Of a stretch of DNA of 7,575 bases, positions 1 through 5,514 are shown piece by piece (the stretch's first letter is position 1; each line of letters starts with the position of its first letter). A program made the position numbers and the translations under genes. The stretch covers positions 1-7,575 of the forward strand of contig JAYENR010000194.1 in NCBI GenBank assembly GCA_034722175.1, written 5' to 3'. The notes beneath the pieces were generated by a model. The model was given only the letters and a program-made list of their open reading frames with translations. It was not told the origin of the DNA and did not search any database. The DNA comes from Thiomicrorhabdus sp034722175. Lineage in GTDB: Bacteria; Pseudomonadota; Gammaproteobacteria; Thiomicrospirales; Thiomicrospiraceae.

Positions 1-96
1 GAGTATATTGAGTATTACAATACAAAACGAATCAAGGTGAAACTAAAAGGCCTGACTCCGATAGAATATCGAAATCAGGCCTTAGGTGCCACTTAA
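1..96 (+). CDS. IS3-family transposase (OrfB), C-terminal 31 residues, partial
   Basis: Frame 1 reads EYIEYYNTKRIKVKLKGL, then TPIEYRNQALGAT and TAA. This is the typical end of the DDE integrase-type transposase of IS3 elements: an YI.YYN..RI...LKGL.P.EYR.QA pattern after the last catalytic glutamate. The catalytic DDE residues and any upstream orfA with its frameshift site are outside the window. The gene is too short here to appear in a length-filtered ORF list but the match is specific. The last codons overlap a long inverted repeat (47-83). Function inferred from family: cut/copy-out transposition of the element. Confidence 0.88.
   Translation, partial: EYIEYYNTKRIKVKLKGLTPIEYRNQALGAT
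47..83. repeat. Hairpin inside the transposase 3' end; possible minus-strand terminator
   Basis: Two nested perfect stems: AAGGCCTGA (47-55) pairs with TCAGGCCTT (75-83), and inside it CGATA (59-63) pairs with TATCG (67-71) around a GAA loop. It lies within the coding sequence. On the minus strand the stem ends in a short T run (TTTTAGTTT), which is terminator-like; on the plus strand there is no T run. It could block transcription entering the element from the right or simply be conserved structure of the IS. Confidence 0.6.
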
Positions 97-102
97 CTAA
101 AA

Positions 103-127
103 TGTCCAACTTATTGGGGTCACTTCA
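103..127 (-). repeat. Right terminal inverted repeat (IRR) of the IS3-family element
   Basis: Twenty-five bases ending in CA at 127; on the minus strand they begin TGAAGTGACCCC and end AAGTTGGACA. The run of C's followed by a TTGGACA block is the usual layout of IS3-family ends. The partner repeat is not in the window, so the exact length is estimated from the family pattern. Confidence 0.75.
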
Positions 128-142
128 GAAGCGGGCTTTTTT
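128..142. terminator. Right half of a Rho-independent terminator, apparently split by the IS
   Basis: Directly after the IS end the sequence is GAAGCGGGC followed by six T's (137-142). This is what the descending arm and U tract of a terminator look like, but the matching ascending arm (GCCCGCTTC) is not found nearby; where it should be there is the IS end. Read on the minus strand it would be the A tract and ascending arm of the terminator of the PhnA-family gene that ends at 167. The other arm is expected just left of the IS, outside the window. Confidence 0.55.
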
Positions 143-166
143 GTCATTAAGTTCTTTTAAATAGTT

Positions 167-739
167 TTAGTTAGACTTTTTAAGGTAAGCCGCCACTAAT
201 ACAATTTGAGTACCGTTTACTTTGCCTTCAATGTGCAGAGGGTTATCTGTTAAATGAATGTTTTTCACCATCGTGCCGCGTTTAGCGGTGAAGTTAGCGC
301 CTTTTACCACCAAGTCTTTAATCAAGGTTACATCATCACCTTCATTTAAAAGAGCACCGTTGCTGTCTTTGGTTGGAGTAGAAAAATCATCTTCATCGGG
401 AATTCCTGCCTCTGCCCACGCTTTAGTCTCGTCTTCTAAATACATCATGTCTAAAAGGTCTTGTGGCCAACCTTCGGAACGAAGAGCGTGTAGTAAACGG
501 TAAGACATTGCTTGAACCGCTGGAACCGGTGACCACATGCTGTCATTTAAACAACGCCAGTGGTTTGAATCCATGGTGGTTGGATCTTCAATTTGGCTAG
601 CACAGGTACCACAAACCAAAATAGCTTGATCCGCAGAGCCATCACTCGGAGTGACTTCCATAGCAGACAAGTTTTCTTCTGAACCACACAGTTCACATTT
701 ATTACCACTGCGTTCGATTAGGGTTTTTTCTAGGCTCAT
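167..739 (-). CDS. PhnA/YjdM-family zinc-ribbon protein
   Basis: This 190-residue protein belongs to the PhnA (YjdM) family. The C-terminal part (about 124-190, from KDSNGALLNEGDDVTLIKDL to the end) matches the SH3-like PhnA domain of E. coli YjdM, including the VKG and the KNIHL strands. The N-terminal part carries two CxxC knuckles (C15/C18 and C43/C46) that should bind zinc, separated by a longer insert than in the 111-residue E. coli protein; the middle (about 60-115) is the extra helical part of the long proteobacterial form. Despite the name, the E. coli protein is not phosphonoacetate hydrolase and its role is unsettled, so no reaction is assigned. The ATG at 737-739 is preceded by AAGGA (747-751) seven bases away. 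It is transcribed away from the DnaJ-like gene and toward the IS. Confidence 0.88.
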   Translation of the reverse strand: MSLEKTLIERSGNKCELCGSEENLSAMEVTPSDGSADQAILVCGTCASQIEDPTTMDSNHWRCLNDSMWSPVPAVQAMSYRLLHALRSEGWPQDLLDMMYLEDETKAWAEAGIPDEDDFSTPTKDSNGALLNEGDDVTLIKDLVVKGANFTAKRGTMVKNIHLTDNPLHIEGKVNGTQIVLVAAYLKKSN

Positions 740-774
740 GATCGATTCCTTTCCAGTAATTTTAATTGGTGACT

Positions 775-780
775 ATTATG
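775..780 (-). promoter_or_regulatory. Candidate -10 element for the PhnA-family gene
   Basis: On the minus strand the hexamer CATAAT (five of six to TATAAT) lies about 35 bases upstream of the start codon, leaving a short leader that contains the AAGGA ribosome site. No good -35 box sits 16-18 bases further upstream, so this is only a candidate. Confidence 0.3.
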
Positions 781-1022
781 CCTTTTCAAACCCTAAAATT
801 CTGAGAATTTAAGAGATATGTTTTGAATGGTTTACACTTTTTTAAATTGAACAGGCCTGGTTAGAGTTAAAAATAGCGCGTTAAATATTTTAGAAGCTTT
901 TGTTTTAAAGTGACAGGCGTTACACTTTTAAGTACGCGATTAATTTAGTTGAAAAAACAAATGTGACTGAATTAATTTATTTATCAATTTGAACCTAAAA
1001 GATGGTCTGTAAGTCGGTGTAA

Positions 1023-1856
1023 ATGCCAAATATGCATTGCAAATACGATGTTTCAATTGATTACTTTGCTGTACTTGGGGTGCATTTTGATGCGCCTCCT
1101 AAAACGGTCAAGTTAGCCTATCGCAAAATGGCACGGCGTTATCATCCCGATGTTTCCAAAATTTTTGATGCAAAAAACAAATTCCAGGAAATGGCGTTTG
1201 CCTATGAGGTGTTAAGTAAACATAGAGAAGGGTATTGTTCAGGTTTTAAACTTCACCAAAAGCGCGAAAAAAAATATTCAAGTGACTTTGACTCTGCTGA
1301 AAATTCTTCCAAATCAGCATCAGATACCAAGTCAGCAAAATCGAACTCTGAATCAAATTCTAAACAATCTTCTAACGACTATTTTAAACAGGCCTCTAAA
1401 CCGATTGATGGCAAAGATAGAACTATTACCTATCCGTTAACCTTACGTTACGCCATTCGTTTACTAAAGTTAGGGCATTTCTATATTCCTAGTTTAAAAG
1501 TTAAAATGAAGTTCACTCGTCTAGCTTTAACAGGTAAAACTTTTCGTTTGTCAGGAAAGGGATACAGAGGCCTATTTGGTGGTAAGAATGGCGATTATTT
1601 AGTGCGTTTTGAGATTAAAAACGAAAATAAACATTGGCATTTAAAAGGTGCGGATATTTACGGTCGCATTAATGTTTCAGAAAAACAGTTAGTTACAGGA
1701 ACAGAAATCAAGGTGGATGTTCCCACAGGGAGCTGCCAACTATTGATTCCTGACGATTATCAAGCGGATCAATTTCTCTATGTAGAAGGTATGGGGTTAC
1801 CTGCTGAAGCGGCTAATAAAGCAGGACACCTATATACGCTTTTGGTTCCGGTTTAA
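1023..1856 (+). CDS. DnaJ-class co-chaperone (CbpA-like, type II) with serine-rich linker
   Basis: The 277-residue product has an N-terminal J domain (about 10-68) with the HPD motif at 41-43 (YRKMARRYHPDVS), which stimulates the ATPase of DnaK-type Hsp70. The C-terminal half (about 133-277) matches the two substrate-binding beta domains of DnaJ/CbpA: FRLSGKGYRG...GGKNGDYLVRFEI for the first, and GADIYGRINVSEKQLVTGTE, VDVPTG and VEGMGLP for the second. There is no CxxCxGxG zinc finger. Where CbpA has a Gly/Phe-rich segment this protein has a Ser/Lys/Asn-rich low-complexity linker (about 86-125). It is a little shorter than E. coli CbpA (306). The ribosome site is poor (GGTG at 1016-1019); the second Met (1032) has none, so the first ATG is kept. 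No cbpM partner is adjacent and no terminator is evident after the stop. Cytoplasmic. Confidence 0.85.
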   Translation: MPNMHCKYDVSIDYFAVLGVHFDAPPKTVKLAYRKMARRYHPDVSKIFDAKNKFQEMAFAYEVLSKHREGYCSGFKLHQKREKKYSSDFDSAENSSKSASDTKSAKSNSESNSKQSSNDYFKQASKPIDGKDRTITYPLTLRYAIRLLKLGHFYIPSLKVKMKFTRLALTGKTFRLSGKGYRGLFGGKNGDYLVRFEIKNENKHWHLKGADIYGRINVSEKQLVTGTEIKVDVPTGSCQLLIPDDYQADQFLYVEGMGLPAEAANKAGHLYTLLVPV

Positions 1857-1922
1857 AAACAGTCATTATTGCCTCTAGCCTTCTTTTTGTCGCTATCTCC
1901 CTTAAACAATTTCACCGATGAC

Positions 1923-1951
1923 TTGAAAAGGCTACAATATGGCCTTATAGA
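1923..1951 (+). promoter_or_regulatory. Candidate sigma-70 promoter upstream of clpS-clpA
   Basis: TTGAAA (1923-1928) and TATAGA (1946-1951) are separated by 17 bases, a five-of-six and a four-of-six match to the consensus. Transcription would start near 1958 and give a leader of about 200 bases before clpS. A short inverted repeat (AAGGC, 1928-1932, with GCCTT, 1942-1946) overlaps the spacer. No closer promoter to clpS looks better, though TAAAAT at 2085-2090 is an isolated -10-like hexamer. Confidence 0.4.
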
Positions 1952-2156
1952 TGCTTGTAACAACTCAATAATAGGAGGCCTTTGCACGCGACCATAAACA
2001 AGTAAAAATTGCTAAAATTCTAATCTTTTTCGTTCTAAAACTTGTCAATAGCTCGCTATTAACTGCATTTTAAGCCTCAAACATTAAAATTTTCTCTAAT
2101 TTTTCTTTCGTCCATGACTCGTGCAAAGGTCTCAAGAACCTTTAAAAAGAAAATTT

Positions 2157-2474
2157 ATGCCTCATTCACATGAATATGACGACGGTAATCTACTGTTAGA
2201 AACTGCGAAACCGAAAATTAAACCACCAAAACGTTATCAGGTTGTATTATTAAATGACGATTACACTCCAATGGATTTTGTGGTGGATGTCTTGCAACGT
2301 TTCTTTGATATGGATGAGATTAAAGCAAGTGCAGTGATGTTAGCAGTACACCACGATGGTAAAGGTATCTGTGGGGTTTACAGCCGAGAAGTGGCTGAAA
2401 TGAAGGTGCAGCAGGTGAATCGTTATTCACGTCAGAACAAGCACCCGTTAATGTGTCAATTAGAGGTAGCTTAA
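2157..2474 (+). CDS. clpS: ClpS, ATP-dependent Clp protease adaptor
   Basis: ClpS is the N-recognin that binds proteins with destabilising N-terminal residues and hands them to the ClpA N domain. The 105-residue product matches E. coli ClpS (106) over YQVVLLNDDYTPMDFVVDVL and MLAVHHDGKGICGVYSREVA. The residues that form the N-degron pocket are visible as N33-D34-D35 and H65. The flexible N-terminal tail (1-25) is the part that enters ClpA. An in-frame GTG at 2121 would add 12 residues, but it has no ribosome site, and the ATG at 2157 gives the family length; a weak AAAGA lies upstream of it. The stop is two bases before the clpA start, so the two genes form an operon. Confidence 0.93.
   Translation: MPHSHEYDDGNLLLETAKPKIKPPKRYQVVLLNDDYTPMDFVVDVLQRFFDMDEIKASAVMLAVHHDGKGICGVYSREVAEMKVQQVNRYSRQNKHPLMCQLEVA
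2463..2467 (+). promoter_or_regulatory. Shine-Dalgarno site that fixes the clpA start at GTG 2477
   Basis: GAGGT lies inside the last codons of clpS, nine bases before GTG 2477. No comparable site precedes the further-upstream GTG at 2453, which would also give an N-terminal extension not seen in the family. Confidence 0.65.
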
Positions 2475-2476
2475 TT

Positions 2477-4723
2477 GTGTTAAGTAAAAGTTTACAAATG
2501 ACCTTAAGCAACGCCTTTAGTGTCGCGCACGAATACGAACATGAATTTGTGACGCTTGAACACTTGCTGCTTGAACTGTTAGGCATGCCAGAAGTTCAGG
2601 AAGCGGTGATTGCCTGTGGTGCGGACATTGCTAAAATTGAAGCCGGTCTAGAGCACTTTTTAGAAACTGAGATGGTGTCACGTAAGCCAGACGATCTTCA
2701 GCCAACAATGGGTTTTCAGCGAGTCATTGAACGTGCTATCTATTTAGTACAATCGAATGGTTATCCAGAAGTTACAGGCCTGCATGTTTTAGCCTCTTTA
2801 TATTCTGAGCAAGATTCTCAAGCGGTCTATCTGTTAGAGAGTAACGGCATTGATCGTGTTGATATCTTAAGTTATATCTCACATGGCGTAACCACGGGTG
2901 AAGGTGACGATTATCTTCCTGCCACCAATGAACCAGAAGAAGGGATAGAGTTGGAAGGGGCTGAGGGTGGCGAGAAAAAGTCACCATTAGAATCCTTTAC
3001 CATTAACCTCAATAACGCAGTGATTGATGGCAAAATTGACCCAGTAATTGGTCGTAAATGGGAGTTGGATCGAACCTTAGAGATTTTAAGTCGACGTCGT
3101 AAAAATAACCCGTTATTAGTGGGGGAGCCCGGTGTTGGTAAAACCGCTGTGGCGGAAGGCTTGGCTTATCAAATCGTGCATAATAAAGTGCCGGAACAGC
3201 TTACTGATGCGGTGGTGTACAGCTTAGATATGGGGGCACTGTTAGCTGGAACACGTTATCGTGGTGACTTTGAAAAACGTTTTAAAGGTTTACTAAAAGC
3301 CTTAGAAGAGCATGACCATGCCATTCTGTTTATTGATGAGATTCATACCATTATTGGCGCAGGTGCTGTGCAAGGCGGGGCGATGGATGCTTCCAACCTA
3401 ATGAAGCCGGCGTTATCGTCTGGTAAGTTACGTTGTATTGGTGCAACCACCTATGAAGAGCATCGTGGAATCTTTGAAAAAGATCGTGCTTTAGCTCGCC
3501 GTTTCCAAAAGATTGATATTCGTGAGCCAAGCAATCAAGAAGCGTTTGAGATTCTGAAAGGCCTAAAAGACAAATATGAATCTCACCATAGCGTCAAATA
3601 CACGCTGCCGGCTTTAAAAGAGGCGGTGGCTTTATCAGCCCGTTACATTACTGATCGTCATCTGCCTGATAAAGCAATTGATGTGATTGATGAAGCAGGG
3701 GCTAAGCAAGTCTTAATGGCACCAAGTAAACGTAAAAAACAAATTGGTGTGTCGGAGATTCAATCTGTGGTGGCGAGTATTGCCCGTATTCCAGTTTCGC
3801 AAATTACTCAGAAAGAGAGAGACAAGCTGCAAGATTTAGGTGATAACCTGAAGCGTGTGGTATTTGGTCAAGATCATGCAGTGGATAAACTGTCTTCGGC
3901 CATTAAATTGGCGCGTTCAGGTTTAAGTGATCCGCATAAACCAACAGCCAGTTTTCTGTTTGCAGGGCCAACAGGTGTGGGTAAAACTGAACTGACTCAA
4001 CAGTTGGCAACCCATTTAGGGATGGAGATGGTTCGTTTCGATATGTCGGAATATATGGAACGTCATACGGTTTCTCGTTTGATTGGTGCGCCTCCTGGCT
4101 ATGTGGGTTACGATCAAGGTGGGCTATTAACCGAAGCGGTTAATAAGAATCCACACTGCGTTGTATTACTTGATGAAATTGAAAAAGCGCATCCAGACGT
4201 CTTTAACTTATTGTTACAAGTCATGGATCATGGAACCCTGACCGATAATAACGGTCGCAAAGCGGATTTTAGAAATGTCATTTTAATTATGACCTCGAAT
4301 GTGGGGGCAGAGCAGATGGCGCGTTCGAGCATGGGCTTTACTATGCAAGATCATACGATGGATTTTGAATCCGAACTTAAAAAAGCCTTTACGCCAGAAT
4401 TCCGTAACCGTCTAGATGGTGTAATCCAATTTAATCGATTGTCTGAAGAGTCTATGGGCTCGGTGGTGAATAAGTTTATCTATGCCTTGGAACAGACCTT
4501 ATCTGATAAAAAGGTGGTCTTAACGGTAACAGAAGCCGCTCGTAGTTGGTTAGGTAAAAATGGTTACGATCCATTAATGGGGGCTCGTCCAATGGCACGT
4601 TTGATCCAAGAGAAGGTGAAACAGCCTCTAGCGGATAAACTGTTGTTTGGTGATTTACAAGGCGGTGGCAGTGTCACCATTGATTGTAAAGAGGATGAAT
4701 TGGTGTTTGATATTAATCGTTAA
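2477..4723 (+). CDS. clpA: ClpA, ATPase/unfoldase subunit of the ClpAP protease
   Basis: ClpA is a hexameric AAA+ unfoldase that threads substrates into ClpP. From GTG 2477 it has 748 residues (E. coli 758). The N domain (about 1-145) contains the two Clp_N repeats; the first residues MLSKSLQMTLSNAF align with E. coli MLNQELELSLNMAF, which supports this start. An acidic linker follows (about 145-170). D1 has Walker A GEPGVGKT (216-223) and Walker B ILFIDE (283-288). D2 has Walker A GPTGVGKT (497-504), pore loop GYVG (541-544), Walker B VVLLDE (562-567) and the sensor-2 GARP (702-705). The ClpP-docking loop is MGF (619-621) where E. coli has IGL. There is no ClpB-type middle coiled coil, which rules out ClpB and ClpC. 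Coupled to clpS two bases upstream; a strong terminator follows. Confidence 0.96.
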   Translation: MLSKSLQMTLSNAFSVAHEYEHEFVTLEHLLLELLGMPEVQEAVIACGADIAKIEAGLEHFLETEMVSRKPDDLQPTMGFQRVIERAIYLVQSNGYPEVTGLHVLASLYSEQDSQAVYLLESNGIDRVDILSYISHGVTTGEGDDYLPATNEPEEGIELEGAEGGEKKSPLESFTINLNNAVIDGKIDPVIGRKWELDRTLEILSRRRKNNPLLVGEPGVGKTAVAEGLAYQIVHNKVPEQLTDAVVYSLDMGALLAGTRYRGDFEKRFKGLLKALEEHDHAILFIDEIHTIIGAGAVQGGAMDASNLMKPALSSGKLRCIGATTYEEHRGIFEKDRALARRFQKIDIREPSNQEAFEILKGLKDKYESHHSVKYTLPALKEAVALSARYITDRHLPDKAIDVIDEAGAKQVLMAPSKRKKQIGVSEIQSVVASIARIPVSQITQKERDKLQDLGDNLKRVVFGQDHAVDKLSSAIKLARSGLSDPHKPTASFLFAGPTGVGKTELTQQLATHLGMEMVRFDMSEYMERHTVSRLIGAPPGYVGYDQGGLLTEAVNKNPHCVVLLDEIEKAHPDVFNLLLQVMDHGTLTDNNGRKADFRNVILIMTSNVGAEQMARSSMGFTMQDHTMDFESELKKAFTPEFRNRLDGVIQFNRLSEESMGSVVNKFIYALEQTLSDKKVVLTVTEAARSWLGKNGYDPLMGARPMARLIQEKVKQPLADKLLFGDLQGGGSVTIDCKEDELVFDINR

Positions 4724-4743
4724 CTGTTGATGAAGAAATGTAT

Positions 4744-4795
4744 AAAACCGAACAGGCCTGTGCAGAGTTAAATTTGCACAGGCCTGTTTGGTTTT
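4744..4795. terminator. Strong Rho-independent terminator of clpS-clpA
   Basis: Arms 4744-4764 and 4775-4795 pair over 21 bases with a single G-U wobble, around a 10-base loop. The stem begins AAAACC and ends in GGTTTT, so it can act on both strands. Each arm contains the palindrome CAGGCCTG. It starts 20 bases after the clpA stop. Confidence 0.88.
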
Positions 4796-4838
4796 AACGG
4801 TATTATAAAGTTAGGCGAAGGATTTTTAATCGCAACAA

Positions 4839-4874
4839 AAAAACCGCTTTGGCAAAAGGCCTAAAGCGGTTTTT
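4839..4874. terminator. Bidirectional terminator, likely for infA on the minus strand
   Basis: AAAAACCGCTTT (4839-4850) pairs perfectly with AAAGCGGTTTTT (4863-4874); GGC and GCC extend the stem inside with one bulged T. On the minus strand it is followed by a run of seven or more T's, and it is the best terminator after the infA stop at 4948. On the plus strand it ends in five T's and could back up the clpA terminator. Confidence 0.82.
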
Positions 4875-4889
4875 CATTCTGACTAGATG

Positions 4890-4910
4890 AAAACGCAGTA
4901 CGCGTTTTTT
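4890..4910 (+). terminator. Weak hairpin with T run in the clpA-infA spacer
   Basis: AAAACGC (4890-4896) pairs with GCGTTTT (4902-4908) around a five-base loop, followed by further T's (to 4910). A smaller hairpin, TAACCTG/CAGGTTA with a one-base core TTA offset (4926-4942), lies next to it just after the infA stop. Both are small and may only assist the stronger hairpins to the left. Confidence 0.4.
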
Positions 4911-4947
4911 CTATCAGTAGTTTGCTAACCTGTTACAGGTTATGCCA

Positions 4948-5166
4948 TTACTTACCGCGGTAAGTAATACGACCTTTTGTTAAGTCGTAAGGCGTTAATT
5001 CAACCTTAACAGCATCACCAGCAAGAATTCGGATGTAGTTTTTACGCATACGACCAGAAATGTGAGCCAAAATTTGGTGGCCATTTTCTAGTTCAACTTT
5101 GAACATTGTATTAGGTAAAGTGTCGATCACTACACCATCAAATTCGATAACGTCTTGTTTTGCCAT
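4948..5166 (-). CDS. infA: Translation initiation factor IF-1
   Basis: IF-1 binds the ribosomal A site during initiation together with IF-2 and IF-3. The 72-residue product has exactly the length of E. coli IF-1 and is nearly identical in the core: LPNTMFKVELENGH, AHISGRMRKNYIRIL and VELTPYDLTKGRI, which make up the single S1-type OB fold. The start MAKQD is canonical. The nearest ribosome site, AAGGA (5181-5185), is 14 bases from the ATG, longer than usual. It converges on clpA, as in many gammaproteobacteria; the tRNA-Ser that sits between them in E. coli is absent. It has its own promoter (5205-5232). Confidence 0.97.
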   Translation of the reverse strand: MAKQDVIEFDGVVIDTLPNTMFKVELENGHQILAHISGRMRKNYIRILAGDAVKVELTPYDLTKGRITYRGK

Positions 5167-5204
5167 AAGCTTAGGTTTAATCCTTAAGAAAAAATTTTGG
5201 GCGG

Positions 5205-5232
5205 ATTATACCACCTAACGAGTTGAATTCAA
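5205..5232 (-). promoter_or_regulatory. Sigma-70 promoter of infA (extended -10)
   Basis: On the minus strand TTGAAT (5227-5232) is followed after 16 bases by a perfect TATAAT (5205-5210), preceded by TG one base upstream (TGGTATAAT). The start point would fall near 5198, giving a leader of about 30 bases. The -35 box lies in the last codons of sdhE and the -10 just beyond its stop. Confidence 0.78.
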
Positions 5233-5514
5233 ATAATTATTGCGAATATCCGCAATTAAAGTTTGGTATTCAACTGGAACTCCTGAGCAAGCCTCGGTTT
5301 GTGGCTGTGAATCGGGTAGTAACCAATAAAACAGATGTTTATCCGATTCATTGAGCAGCTCTTGAAACAAACCCTGTTGTTGATCTGAGGCCAATAGCAA
5401 TGTCGGAGCATATGCGACCAGCAAGAGTTCAGTTTCTAAATTACCACGTTTACATTGAAACAAGGTACGGTTTAACCAGGCCTGTTGAGTTTCTGAAAGT
5501 AGGTTTTTAGTCAC
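5215..5514 (-). CDS. sdhE: SdhE-type FAD assembly factor
   Basis: SdhE (YgfY/Sdh5) promotes covalent attachment of FAD to SdhA. The 99-residue product has the short helical-bundle pattern of the family: LFQCKRGNLETELLL corresponds to ACRRGMRELDISI of E. coli, keeping the essential R23-G24 and E27 of the RGxxE motif, and DKHLFYWLLPDS corresponds to DPDLFNWLMNHG. The rest is divergent, so this call rests on motif plus context. It starts with GTG (5512-5514), overlapping the end of sdhB by eight bases, so translation is probably coupled. Its 3' end carries the infA -35 box. Location directly after sdhAB strongly supports the function. Confidence 0.82.
   Translation of the reverse strand: MTKNLLSETQQAWLNRTLFQCKRGNLETELLLVAYAPTLLLASDQQQGLFQELLNESDKHLFYWLLPDSQPQTEACSGVPVEYQTLIADIRNNYLNSTR

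Larger units (their letters stand above)
1..127 (+). mobile_element. Right end of an IS3-family insertion sequence (left part outside window)
   Basis: The segment holds the end of an IS3-type transposase gene (stop at 94-96) followed seven bases later by a sequence that matches the usual right terminal repeat of this family. Read inward from its tip the end starts TGAAGTGACCCC and finishes AAGTTGGACA, with the family's 5'-TG...CA-3' tips. The boundary with host DNA is therefore placed at 127/128. The family is clear from both the protein and the end; the subgroup (IS3 or IS150 type) cannot be decided from this much sequence. The rest of the element, the left repeat and the target duplication lie left of the window, so whether the copy is intact is unknown. 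Confidence 0.85.

Noticed and set aside
258..503. 81-codon plus-strand frame inside the PhnA-family gene
   Set aside because: Antisense shadow of a gene with clear family motifs; no ribosome site and no recognisable protein features.
909..924. Imperfect GTGACAGGCGTTACAC inverted repeat as an operator
   Set aside because: Only the outer GTG/CAC bases and few inner ones pair; no second copy nearby to support it.
949..977. TTGAAA-17-TTAATT as promoter of the DnaJ-like gene
   Set aside because: The -10 matches only three of six bases in a very AT-rich spacer; too weak to annotate.
2121..2156. GTG start giving ClpS 12 extra residues
   Set aside because: No ribosome site upstream; ATG 2157 gives the usual family length.
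2114..2173. 19-residue basic peptide frame overlapping the clpS start
   Set aside because: No ribosome site and a composition expected from an AT-rich leader; nothing supports translation.
2320..2586. 88-codon minus-strand frame across clpS/clpA
   Set aside because: Antisense to two well-identified genes; low-complexity Ser/Leu-rich translation typical of shadows.
2772..2987. 71-codon minus-strand frame in clpA
   Set aside because: Antisense shadow within the ClpA N domain and linker; no supporting signals.
4724..4947. Possible tRNA between clpA and infA, as in E. coli (serW)
   Set aside because: No cloverleaf or GTTCNANNC T-loop signature; the space is filled with terminator-type hairpins.
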